Below, one piece after another: positions 43,579 through 52,560 of a stretch of DNA of 64,000 nucleotides. Each line of letters begins with the position of its first letter. The stretch's first letter is position 1. The stretch spans positions 41,856 through 105,855 of the forward strand of contig NZ_LMRV01000032.1 of assembly GCF_001428245.1 (NCBI RefSeq), read 5' to 3'. Both the position numbers and the translations under genes were made by a program. Under the pieces are notes generated by a model. It worked only from the letters and a program-made list of their open reading frames with translations. It did not search any database and was not told the origin of the DNA. The DNA is from Paenibacillus sp. Soil522 (GTDB taxonomy: Bacteria; Bacillota; Bacilli; Paenibacillales; Paenibacillaceae).

Positions 43579-46500
43579 TTATTTTGATTGGTCAATATTG
43601 AATAAAGTCAACTGATGTTGATCACTTATTTTTTTTTCTTTTTTAGCACTGATTGATCTGCTTGATTTAGCCTTTCCCCCCCTTGCAACGACTTTACTTA
43701 TCTCATGATCATAGCAAGCATGATTAAGTTTCAAAATGCGATTAAGCACTTCGTTACGAGTTAACTGTGGAAAACTGTATCGGATACCCTGTTTAGTCTC
43801 ATGGAAATCATGCTGTATTGATAGATCATACCATCCAAATGAACGAGCAACTGTCACATCCATTTCCCGATGTAATTTCCTCAAGTTTTGGATGTCCTCT
43901 GAATTGTCTGCGGGATTATGGAAACGATTATAAATGTCTGTCAAGCCATCACCTGTTGATTCCATAATTACTTTACGATGATCATGGTATTTCTGTCCTA
44001 CTGACTCTAAATCATGATTTTCGATGTTTAATAAGGGGAAAGTATCAAAATAATCTGATGGCGTATATCTTAAAGTTTCCCCCAAAGTTGAACTACCTCG
44101 TCTAACCCATAAGTCATGAAACGAACTTTGGAGGGCTGCAAAATGTGCCCATGAAGTAAAATCAAAAACTACCAGCATTTCACTAAACACCTGCTTGGAT
44201 GGAACTCTCACGATGGAAACATATTTGGTTACTCTTGCTATTACAAATACTTCAGGAACAGATTTAATTGCCTCATAAAGAGCGGGACGCTTATCTCCAT
44301 GATGCCACCAATATTTCCGATGGGCTTCTCTTCGTGTTTTATCTCGTTGGGGTTTGACAGTTTGGCGTACTTTTTCTAAAAGTTCTGGCCATTTTTCTTC
44401 ACATTCATCCAAACTCGCGTTTCGAAAATCTATTGCCCATCTGCTAGCCTTTTGTTCTGGGTGAGTATTGAGGTCTTCCCCACCTAAATACGGTAATAAA
44501 ACTTGCTGATTCAACTCGCTACACCTTAGGTAGCCTTCGGCCTCTTCATCACTCAGTACAAATCCAATTCCTACTAACACTGACCCCTGATAACTTCTTT
44601 TGATATTACCAGGTAGACGTTTAGCCTCTCCCCACCCAACTTGGTCATCCAATATAGAGGATATAACATCAACTTTACGATTATCAAGATACTTTGGACC
44701 TTTCCAATTTCCTTTACGTGCCAATACTAGAGAAGCTACAACCGATGCTGTACCGGGCCAAATAAATGAGGATAAAGCAAACCGAATTACCATCTCTTGT
44801 TGTTCAATAAAAAAAGTTAGACCTGTACGCGCAGTATCTCCTTGTGCTATCGTCTTAGTTGCCAATAGACCCAGCTCTCCATTGTTGCATGTTATTAATG
44901 CCGCTCTTAAAAAAAAGAAAGCACATAAATCAGCATTCATACTTGCGTGTGGCCAACTAATAATTAGCCAGTTCATCATAGTATCACCAATACCATTTCT
45001 TAATCGACGCCCACCCATAAATGGGGGGTTTCCAACAATAGCATCAAAACCACCATTTTTTCGTATAAACACCTCTGGAAACTCTAAGGGCCAGTGAAAT
45101 GGTTTTCTCACTGGATCAATTGCATAAGTTATCTGAGCTTCAGAATTAGCTAACTCTGATATATCTGAATATTCGCTCACCACATGTTCAACATTGATAA
45201 GGAGTTCATCCAATGCCTGCTCCAGTAATCGAGAGTTAGAGCCCGACCGTAAAACTTCACTAATCAGAGCATCGGCCACAATCTTAGCAATATTAAGCTT
45301 TTTCATTGCTTCACTATTTAACCGTGATATAGCTTCTACATCACGAATATCTATTATTGATATCTCACGCATTTTTCTTCGAATTAGAACTACTTCAGAA
45401 ATAAGCTTTTCTATTTTTTGGCTGAAAATATTAAGCTGTCGGTGAGAATGTTCCGGATTAAGACTTAATAAAGTCAATTGATCAAGCTTGTATATGCCCA
45501 TCAAGCTATCACCATGGCGTAAATTATGATCTAAAAAGCCGAAAGGTCGTCCCTTCGACATAGTTACCAACCAAATTGACAGCTTGGATAACTCCACAGC
45601 CAATGGGTTGAGATCTACACCATAAATACATTTCTCTGCAACAAATCGTTTTGCGAAAATAAGTCGCTCATCTAAGGATTTGGGCATTGGTTCATAAAAA
45701 TCTAATTGATTACAAACTTCTCCGTTGATCGTTATAATTTTTCCATTTCTTTCTTCTACTCCCCATGACTCTACAATGCGTTCCGCCAACCAACGACATA
45801 CTTGAACGAGAAACGCACCAGAACCCATTGCTGGGTCACAAATTTTAAGATTCAACAAATATAATGAAGGCTTTAAGATCCAATCTTCACGTTGCTTACC
45901 TTCCGCCGGGCCATTATATACTAATGGCTCTAAGGTATTAGCAACGATGCGCTCTGTTAGTGATTTTGGTGTATAGTGAGTACCAGTTTCACGACGATCT
46001 ACTCCGATAGTAACTACAAAAGCATTAGCTAGGTACACAATAGGATCATTCCAAGCATCTGTTCGTATCAAGTGTATGAATGGTTGTAATCGTTTTACAA
46101 GTGTTACATCGCCTCCACATACCGCAAGCAATCGACTTGTCAGAGCCTCATCAGCCGTTCTATTAAGGGCATTCCGTATAGCGGAATCACTACGTTCTGT
46201 GGCCCCCATTATAAGGTTTACAAGTTTCTGCTCCCCTTCAGCTAATTCTAATTCAAGTTTGTACAATGAAACATTAGGATTTTTCACTTTTTGTGAGCCT
46301 ATTAAACCCAAGGTCACTTCTGGTACTCGTACGACAGTTTGCTCAAGTAAACCTTCATATACATGTCCTATTTGTTCGACATCTAGTGCTCTATAAGATA
46401 ATTGCAATGCTCCGCCATGTTGCTGCAATATTTGTAATGATTCTAACAAAAGAAGAACTGTTCTGTTATCAATTGGTAAAGGTTTAGCTTCGAAATCAAG

Positions 46501-47622
46501 CCATTTGGTTCCTTTTGGCCTACCCTCTAAAAAAGGAAATTTATCTGGGTCAAATAAAGAGCCTCCTAGGGCTGGCATTCGAAGGGACTCATGGTCAATT
46601 CCTCCAAAGACCATACGAAAAACCGCTAGTAATCGTGCCCAAGCATCGTATCGACGCTCTAACATTTCAGGCCCATGACGGTCGACCTCTTCCACTAATT
46701 GACTACGCAAAGTTGAAATTGCATAATGTTGTTCATAGAAGTGATCTCCCAATAACAATAATCCTCTTTCTTCTGCACAGAGCACGAACACCAATCTCAT
46801 CATAACTGTAAGACCTGCTTCATAGAGCTCAGCCGTTGTAACATTCTGCAATAACTCACGGTTTCGATCTTGATCAGATTTATCTAGACATTGTATTAGT
46901 ACTTCAACCGCACGACGAACTTGTTCACCTAAGGTGTCCGTCACATCGTCCTGATGTTTTAAGGATTCTTCTAGTAAAGCATCTAAAGTTTCATCCTGAG
47001 GACCAAAGCAACGCCGTACTCCTAATAATGACTGGAAGGCCTTCAGCGTTACAGGCTCTTGAAACCAAAGTCGTGAATACCACGAAGCATGACTGGATGT
47101 CTCACCTAATGGAGCGTTTATCAACACCCACCGCTCGCCATTGGTAACGAGACCGAGTCTAACACTAGAGTTTCTACATAACAATGTCATTCTCTCAATA
47201 AATGAATTTGGCCAACCATCATCGTGCTGAACCGTCTCAAGATTCGTTTCTGGTGACAGGACAGAGATAAATAGCCTTGGATTTTCATCTTGATTACTCT
47301 TTACAACCCAATTAGGCATAAATAGTCCAGGAGAGGTTATACTAAAAGGCAAGGATAATTCAGAGTTCGAAATCAAAGAATAACTATCATATTCTAAAAG
47401 TTCAGTAATCACTATCCATATCCATTCACTATGAAGCTCGGGTAGCAGCGAATCTCGATCGTCAATAGCATCACACCATTCATCATAAGCAGAACGAAGA
47501 CGTGCTCTGCTTGACGTTTCTATTGTCTCCATTCCTTGTGGAAATGCTTTTTCTAAGAGAGGAACCGTTAAAAAAGGACCCGATACTTCAATTAGCGACA
47601 ACCACTCTGTATGTTTACTCAC
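43579..47622 (-). CDS. drmMI: DISARM class 1 adenine methyltransferase DrmMI
   Basis: A 1347-residue Eco57I/BREX-like N6-adenine methyltransferase. SAM-binding motif I is DPAMGSGAFL at 596-605, and the catalytic motif IV is GNPPFMGG with NPPF at 865-868. The N-terminal half is helical and the C-terminal part (about 990-1330) is the target-recognition region. It marks host DNA so that the restriction part leaves it alone. Its start overlaps the drmD stop by 4 bases. The size and the partnership with drmD define the class 1 DISARM layout. Confidence 0.92.
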   Translation of the reverse strand: MSKHTEWLSLIEVSGPFLTVPLLEKAFPQGMETIETSSRARLRSAYDEWCDAIDDRDSLLPELHSEWIWIVITELLEYDSYSLISNSELSLPFSITSPGLFMPNWVVKSNQDENPRLFISVLSPETNLETVQHDDGWPNSFIERMTLLCRNSSVRLGLVTNGERWVLINAPLGETSSHASWYSRLWFQEPVTLKAFQSLLGVRRCFGPQDETLDALLEESLKHQDDVTDTLGEQVRRAVEVLIQCLDKSDQDRNRELLQNVTTAELYEAGLTVMMRLVFVLCAEERGLLLLGDHFYEQHYAISTLRSQLVEEVDRHGPEMLERRYDAWARLLAVFRMVFGGIDHESLRMPALGGSLFDPDKFPFLEGRPKGTKWLDFEAKPLPIDNRTVLLLLESLQILQQHGGALQLSYRALDVEQIGHVYEGLLEQTVVRVPEVTLGLIGSQKVKNPNVSLYKLELELAEGEQKLVNLIMGATERSDSAIRNALNRTADEALTSRLLAVCGGDVTLVKRLQPFIHLIRTDAWNDPIVYLANAFVVTIGVDRRETGTHYTPKSLTERIVANTLEPLVYNGPAEGKQREDWILKPSLYLLNLKICDPAMGSGAFLVQVCRWLAERIVESWGVEERNGKIITINGEVCNQLDFYEPMPKSLDERLIFAKRFVAEKCIYGVDLNPLAVELSKLSIWLVTMSKGRPFGFLDHNLRHGDSLMGIYKLDQLTLLSLNPEHSHRQLNIFSQKIEKLISEVVLIRRKMREISIIDIRDVEAISRLNSEAMKKLNIAKIVADALISEVLRSGSNSRLLEQALDELLINVEHVVSEYSDISELANSEAQITYAIDPVRKPFHWPLEFPEVFIRKNGGFDAIVGNPPFMGGRRLRNGIGDTMMNWLIISWPHASMNADLCAFFFLRAALITCNNGELGLLATKTIAQGDTARTGLTFFIEQQEMVIRFALSSFIWPGTASVVASLVLARKGNWKGPKYLDNRKVDVISSILDDQVGWGEAKRLPGNIKRSYQGSVLVGIGFVLSDEEAEGYLRCSELNQQVLLPYLGGEDLNTHPEQKASRWAIDFRNASLDECEEKWPELLEKVRQTVKPQRDKTRREAHRKYWWHHGDKRPALYEAIKSVPEVFVIARVTKYVSIVRVPSKQVFSEMLVVFDFTSWAHFAALQSSFHDLWVRRGSSTLGETLRYTPSDYFDTFPLLNIENHDLESVGQKYHDHRKVIMESTGDGLTDIYNRFHNPADNSEDIQNLRKLHREMDVTVARSFGWYDLSIQHDFHETKQGIRYSFPQLTRNEVLNRILKLNHACYDHEISKVVARGGKAKSSRSISAKKEKKISDQHQLTLFNIDQSK

Positions 47623-50600
47623 TCTGTTTCATTCCTTCCGAGTTCCGATTCTGGTACAAGAATTATAACCGCTACCGGAAACGTTCGATCAACTAGATTT
47701 TTATATCTATCTACTATAGCTACCACTTCACTTTTTCTCTCATTTGGAATACGTTTGAGTCGCTCCTTAAGTGCATCTATATCACGACGAAGCTGATTTC
47801 TTTGATCCTCTGGCCAAAGCTGCATCTCAATTTGCTGTGGCCCTTGATCCTTTAATTCGTTTTTTATGCTCTTTTCCAAGTCATCAAGAACCGTTAAAAC
47901 ATCCTTAATTTCTCCATCTTTCCGTCGGTCTAAGGTGCTTTCCAAATACTTTAATCTATCACGTGATCTAGCCTCAACAGTTGCTAGAATAGATTTTTCT
48001 TGGCTTTCATATCTTTCTTTTAGCGAGTCAAATAATGATTTGGATGGTTCCACAGCAATCGATTGTTCAATAAACGATTCTAATCTACCCAATTGTGTTA
48101 TTCTAGAGAATCCACTTCTTCTTAGCTCCCCTCCTGATAACGTTAATTCTTCATGAAGGCGCTCATGATTACCGCCAATGATAACTAGTCGAGACCAGAC
48201 TGCGACAACTGGTGCGATAAATTCCCTGTCAGAAACTAACCGAAACGATATACGATGGAGTTGCTTAACGTCATCTAATTTCCATAACTCCTCACGTAAT
48301 AGGCGTAAACTCATCTGGACAAGTTTATGATTCAAATGTGCAAGGACGACATCGTCTCTTCCTTTTGCTACGTTATGGTCAAAGGTTATAGGGCGACGCA
48401 CACCTGTATGCGGATGGTCAAGCCCTATTGTCGCTCTCCCCCATGATCCAGGTAATATAGGCACCTCAAACGCACTCCCATTAGATATACCCGATAGGGA
48501 ATATGGTTTAAGTGCTGGTTTTCCCGCAATTTCCAAAGCTATTCCTACTGCTCTTTCAATATTTCCAGGCGAAAGATGATACACCTCTTTTGCCTCCATT
48601 AGCCTCGCATGAAGACGACATATCTTTTCTTCCATCCTTCTTTCAGCAGCAACAAAACGACGAGCTTGGGCTGCTTTAGTCTCTGCGATACTTGTATCCA
48701 TTGAATTACGTCTCCCAAGCATCGCTTCTTCTATTTGTGATGCGATAACAGGACCAACTGTACCTAAGTCCTCCCGAATCCTATCAATTTTAAGAACAGC
48801 ACGCATTAGATATTCATGGTCACCATTAACCTCACCAACTCTAATTTTTCCATGTAAGCTATCAGATTTAAAACCCTTTCCAACCGGATGCCAGATATAT
48901 ACTTCTTTTCCCTTCTGGCCGTGTCGATCTATTCTACCGTTACGTTGTTCCATAACGTTTGGATTCCACGGAATCTCGATATGAATAAGGTAATTACAGT
49001 GATTCTGCAAATCTATGCCCTCAGAAGCAGCATCGGTTGCCAATAAAATACGAACTGGGGATATATGTGGGTCCGCTTGGAAGGCTGCTTTAACAATTTC
49101 CCGTTCATCGGGGAGCATGCTCCCGTGCAGAAACATCAGCCTCTCCCCACCATAACCATGAGTAGCTAGAATTTGGTGTAACCATGTATGTGTAGCACGA
49201 TACTCTGTAAATAATATCACGCGTTTATTATTCAATCGCCCATCTTGCTTAAGATGAGTATCCAACCAACTAAGTATTGCTTTTGCCTTTGAATCCAAAC
49301 GGTTTTTAAATTTATCAGCCCAGCTAGAAAGGCGATCTAACATTTCCATCTGTGTTACTGTTAAAGGAACTGTAAGCTCACTCGCTACTTCTATCGCCTC
49401 ATTATAGAGCTGCTCAGCTTGGGCATCATCAGAATATTCTTCTTCAGTGCGCATGATCGCCTTTCGAAGAATACGGTTATCTAATGTTTCTTTAGCAGGC
49501 CTTATCCACCCTTTTCTAAGGGTTTCTCTGTGCTTCTCTAGTGTTGTTGCGAAAGCCATAGGAGAAGAAAACAGTCTCTTTTTAAGCAATGTATGAATGA
49601 AATCTGTCCCATACTCATAACGAGTTCCACGAACACTACTTGATCTACTAGTCATGTATTCTCCCAGTAGTTGATGAATGTCTCTCTCCTCATCAGAGTA
49701 GTCAATTTCTAGACACTCTAGCTTTCGAACAGGGAAAACAGGCTGGCCCTTACTATCTACTATGTCACTTTTAAGACGGCGAACCATTACCCGTTGAAGT
49801 TGCTTTTCATCAGGCATTATTGTTTTCGTAAATCGCTGATCGTCTAGTAGTTCAAGTAATGAAGTAAAAGACTCCTGATATCCGTTATGGGGTGTCGCAC
49901 TCAGAAATAAGTGATGCGAAAAATGTGGTGATATGGTGCGAATTAGTTTTGTCCGTTGGCTCTCAAGTGCATATTGACTTGAAGCCGATGGCGCTATATT
50001 ATGTGCCTCGTCCACTACCAAAATATCAAATTTGCGTGGATAGGTTATTTGAGAAGAAAGAATGTCTTTGAGCAGACGTAAACCTTCACCGCCTTTCATC
50101 CAGTCCATAGACGAAATAAGTCGTGGAAAGGAAGTCCAAGGATTAGAATGGATTCCACGCTCGCGGCGGAGTTGTTTAATATAATCAGTATCAACAATTC
50201 GAAACTCAAGACCGAATTTTTCCTGCATTTCAGTTTGCCATTTCACCTGAAGGGAGGCAGGGCAAACAATAAAAACAGTCCGTGCTCGATGACGGACTAG
50301 AAGTTCTTGTATTACCAAGCCAGCTTCAATTGTCTTTCCTAAACCTACGTCATCTGCGATTAATAGATTAACACGAGCCATATCAACAGCCCTCACAAGA
50401 GGATCTAGTTGATACTCTTCTATAGATATCCCACTACGAAATGGAGCTTGTAGAAAGGACCGATCTGCATTAGTTGCTGCTCCCCACCTTACTGCATCAA
50501 GGAAAGCTTCGAGCCTTTCGTTAGTATCCCATCCAGTAATCTGAGGAAGACCCGCCTTTTCCATAACTTTTGCACCAGGTTCTATCTGCCAGATGACTTG

Positions 50601-50792
50601 AAGGTCTTCTCCAAGAGAATCTTCCTCTAGAGAAGCGAGGGTTACTAAATGCTGTTGCCTACTTAGATCAGTTGAGAATGAAGAGCCTTGAACCTGGCTT
50701 ACTACCCAATGACGTCGTCTAACTTCAACAAGTTGCCCCGGGTCGGGGACGATTTGACTATATACAAATTGTTTATTATTTTTGCCCACCAT
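47619..50792 (-). CDS. drmD: DISARM SNF2-type helicase DrmD
   Basis: A 1057-residue SNF2/RapA-like ATPase. Walker A is DDVGLGKTIEAG (from residue 147) and the DEAH box is VVDEAHNIAPS (261-264). The second lobe has LLATDAASEGIDLQNHCN and QRNGRIDRHGQKGKE. A long charged C-terminal region follows. DrmD is specific to class 1 DISARM and presumably tracks along DNA with DrmAB. Its ATG overlaps the stop of the upstream cytosine methyltransferase by one base (TAATG), tying that methylase to the operon. Confidence 0.92.
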   Translation of the reverse strand: MVGKNNKQFVYSQIVPDPGQLVEVRRRHWVVSQVQGSSFSTDLSRQQHLVTLASLEEDSLGEDLQVIWQIEPGAKVMEKAGLPQITGWDTNERLEAFLDAVRWGAATNADRSFLQAPFRSGISIEEYQLDPLVRAVDMARVNLLIADDVGLGKTIEAGLVIQELLVRHRARTVFIVCPASLQVKWQTEMQEKFGLEFRIVDTDYIKQLRRERGIHSNPWTSFPRLISSMDWMKGGEGLRLLKDILSSQITYPRKFDILVVDEAHNIAPSASSQYALESQRTKLIRTISPHFSHHLFLSATPHNGYQESFTSLLELLDDQRFTKTIMPDEKQLQRVMVRRLKSDIVDSKGQPVFPVRKLECLEIDYSDEERDIHQLLGEYMTSRSSSVRGTRYEYGTDFIHTLLKKRLFSSPMAFATTLEKHRETLRKGWIRPAKETLDNRILRKAIMRTEEEYSDDAQAEQLYNEAIEVASELTVPLTVTQMEMLDRLSSWADKFKNRLDSKAKAILSWLDTHLKQDGRLNNKRVILFTEYRATHTWLHQILATHGYGGERLMFLHGSMLPDEREIVKAAFQADPHISPVRILLATDAASEGIDLQNHCNYLIHIEIPWNPNVMEQRNGRIDRHGQKGKEVYIWHPVGKGFKSDSLHGKIRVGEVNGDHEYLMRAVLKIDRIREDLGTVGPVIASQIEEAMLGRRNSMDTSIAETKAAQARRFVAAERRMEEKICRLHARLMEAKEVYHLSPGNIERAVGIALEIAGKPALKPYSLSGISNGSAFEVPILPGSWGRATIGLDHPHTGVRRPITFDHNVAKGRDDVVLAHLNHKLVQMSLRLLREELWKLDDVKQLHRISFRLVSDREFIAPVVAVWSRLVIIGGNHERLHEELTLSGGELRRSGFSRITQLGRLESFIEQSIAVEPSKSLFDSLKERYESQEKSILATVEARSRDRLKYLESTLDRRKDGEIKDVLTVLDDLEKSIKNELKDQGPQQIEMQLWPEDQRNQLRRDIDALKERLKRIPNERKSEVVAIVDRYKNLVDRTFPVAVIILVPESELGRNETE

Positions 50793-51898
50793 TAGACGCG
50801 CCTCCGAATACCTTTATTGTAGGCCTCGTTGTATGCTACGTGTGCTAATAAGCTCTTGCCAATAACTTCACCTAGTTTCACGGGAACCGCATTCCCAATC
50901 ATCCTACCGACTGCTTTAATACTAAAAGTCTCTCCTGGTCCAACAAAACTATAGTCTTCAGGGAAACTTTGGAGAATTGCTCCCTCGCGTAGGGAGATTG
51001 CTCTATCTTGTTCCGGATGACCGAATCTGCCATTACCAAAGCCAAAGTATTGTGTAGTTATTGTAGGGGCTGGTCCATCCCATTCCATTCTCCCATAAAC
51101 ACTTGGATAAGTTTTACCGGAGCTTTTCTTATGACAATCAGCTACAAGATCTTTATCCCAATCTCGCCATGTCCCCCCTGGTCGCGATGCTTTAATACGT
51201 AACAAATTAGTCTCAGAGAGTGCAGAAGATTGGTGTAAAAGATCACTAGTACAAACCTCACCAGCATCAATATGAGGGAGATTAGATATCGCATCCCGTA
51301 CGGTTATAGGTTTAACCCCTATCTCAGAAGGACTTAGAAGTTCAATTTCACCAAACTTTGAGGCAAGTAGAACTAATCTCTTACGTTGCTGGGGGAGACC
51401 ATAATCCGCACAATTTACAATTTGATAACTCACATGATAATTAGCATTCTTTAAGTCTTGCAAAAACTTTATAAAAACATCTTGATCAATTAGACTAGGT
51501 ACATTCTCCATAGTAACTAATTCTGGAGAAATCTCCCTTATTAATCTCGCAAATTGCATTAGCAGCCACCAACGTTTATCAGACTGATCTGCTTTACGAT
51601 TGTATGTAGAGAATGTCTGACATGGGGCGCACCCAGCTAGCAACTTAATCCCATTTTTTCTGTACTTTTTTTTCAACTCATCGGATGAAAGATCTTCAAC
51701 GTTTTTCAGAAGAAACTGAGCTTTATTATTCTGGTTATAGGGATAACTGCAAGCTGGATCAATATCGATTCCTAATCGAACATCAATTCCTGCATTCTCC
51801 ATGCCCTTTGTTAAGCCACCTGCACCACAGAATAAATCAATGGCGTAAATTTTTCGTTTTGGCATAAGTTTTTTTAAGGAATTTTGTTTACTATCCAT
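50792..51898 (-). CDS. DNA cytosine-5 methyltransferase at the head of the DISARM operon
   Basis: About 368 residues from the ATG at 51898, chosen because AAGGAGA is 8 bases upstream (the open frame extends to 51946). C5-methylase motifs are complete: DLFCGAGG (21-28), catalytic APCQTFSTYN with C93, ENV (131-133), QQRKRLVLLA and the final IGNAVPVKLGEVIG. It transfers methyl from SAM to cytosine in a target sequence. It is translationally coupled to drmD. Class 2 DISARM uses such an enzyme (DrmMII), but here it joins a class 1 set that already has DrmMI. It might be DrmMII-like or an acquired stand-alone methylase. Confidence 0.93.
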   Translation of the reverse strand: MDSKQNSLKKLMPKRKIYAIDLFCGAGGLTKGMENAGIDVRLGIDIDPACSYPYNQNNKAQFLLKNVEDLSSDELKKKYRKNGIKLLAGCAPCQTFSTYNRKADQSDKRWWLLMQFARLIREISPELVTMENVPSLIDQDVFIKFLQDLKNANYHVSYQIVNCADYGLPQQRKRLVLLASKFGEIELLSPSEIGVKPITVRDAISNLPHIDAGEVCTSDLLHQSSALSETNLLRIKASRPGGTWRDWDKDLVADCHKKSSGKTYPSVYGRMEWDGPAPTITTQYFGFGNGRFGHPEQDRAISLREGAILQSFPEDYSFVGPGETFSIKAVGRMIGNAVPVKLGEVIGKSLLAHVAYNEAYNKGIRRRV

Positions 51899-52560
51899 AC
51901 TGTTATTCTCCTTAAGCTTTAATTGACATACATTAAAAAAATACAATCATGATAATTATGAGCCCCTTTGCAGGTAAGGAGCAAAAATCCGAACTATTTA
52001 TTCTAGAATGACTAACAGACCTGTTCAAAAATCCATCAATATCAGAATAAAATAAAATGCACCAATGCGAAAAAATATAGTAAAAGGGAAGTACTACTAC
52101 CACCTTAAAACCAATAACTCAAGGTATATTTTCATTGAGTTGTAATTAGAACTGCTACCCTCCCACTACTATAACACACTCATCTTTGACCCTAAACTCA
52201 TAGATTATAACAATCATGCGGATAGCTTCAATGTGCTTGAGTAGTTAGCTCCACTCTACAAGAATGGTGGTCGTCCTCCCGTTGATCCAAGAGTTTTTCG
52301 AATGAACTATTTATACTTTACCTGCCCGAAAATCTCTTCTGGAGAGGCAGAAACTTTGTCTTGAACTTTTTCACTAAACAGTGTTTAACCTGTAACATTT
52401 AATTTGCTTTCCTTCAATAACCTATTTGTTGAAGTAATTAATACTTAAATGCTGACTATCGAACACATGAATTTTCACTGTCTTATTAGGCTTGTAATAT
52501 ATAGTAATAAGCAGTTATGACTTAACTATGAATAGAGTAAAGATTCACCTATTTCTATTT
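51899..52560. other. AT-rich gap upstream of DISARM with a transposase scrap
   Basis: About 660 bases without an intact gene. The DISARM promoter must lie in the right-hand part before 51898, but no single -35/-10 pair stands out in the AT-rich sequence. A decayed transposase fragment is at 52245-52364. Confidence 0.5.
52245..52364 (+). pseudogene. Transposase scrap (IS5/IS1182-like N-terminal motif)
   Basis: Forty codons read LAPLYKNGGRPPVDPRVF then RMNYLYF before a stop. This resembles the GRPxxxPxxMxRMLxL opening of IS5/IS1182-type transposases. No start, no catalytic part and no terminal repeats are visible. Confidence 0.4.

Noticed and set aside
36749..51898. Class 2 DISARM because of the C5-methylase
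   Set aside because: No drmE is present, and drmD with drmMI are both intact, so the core is class 1.
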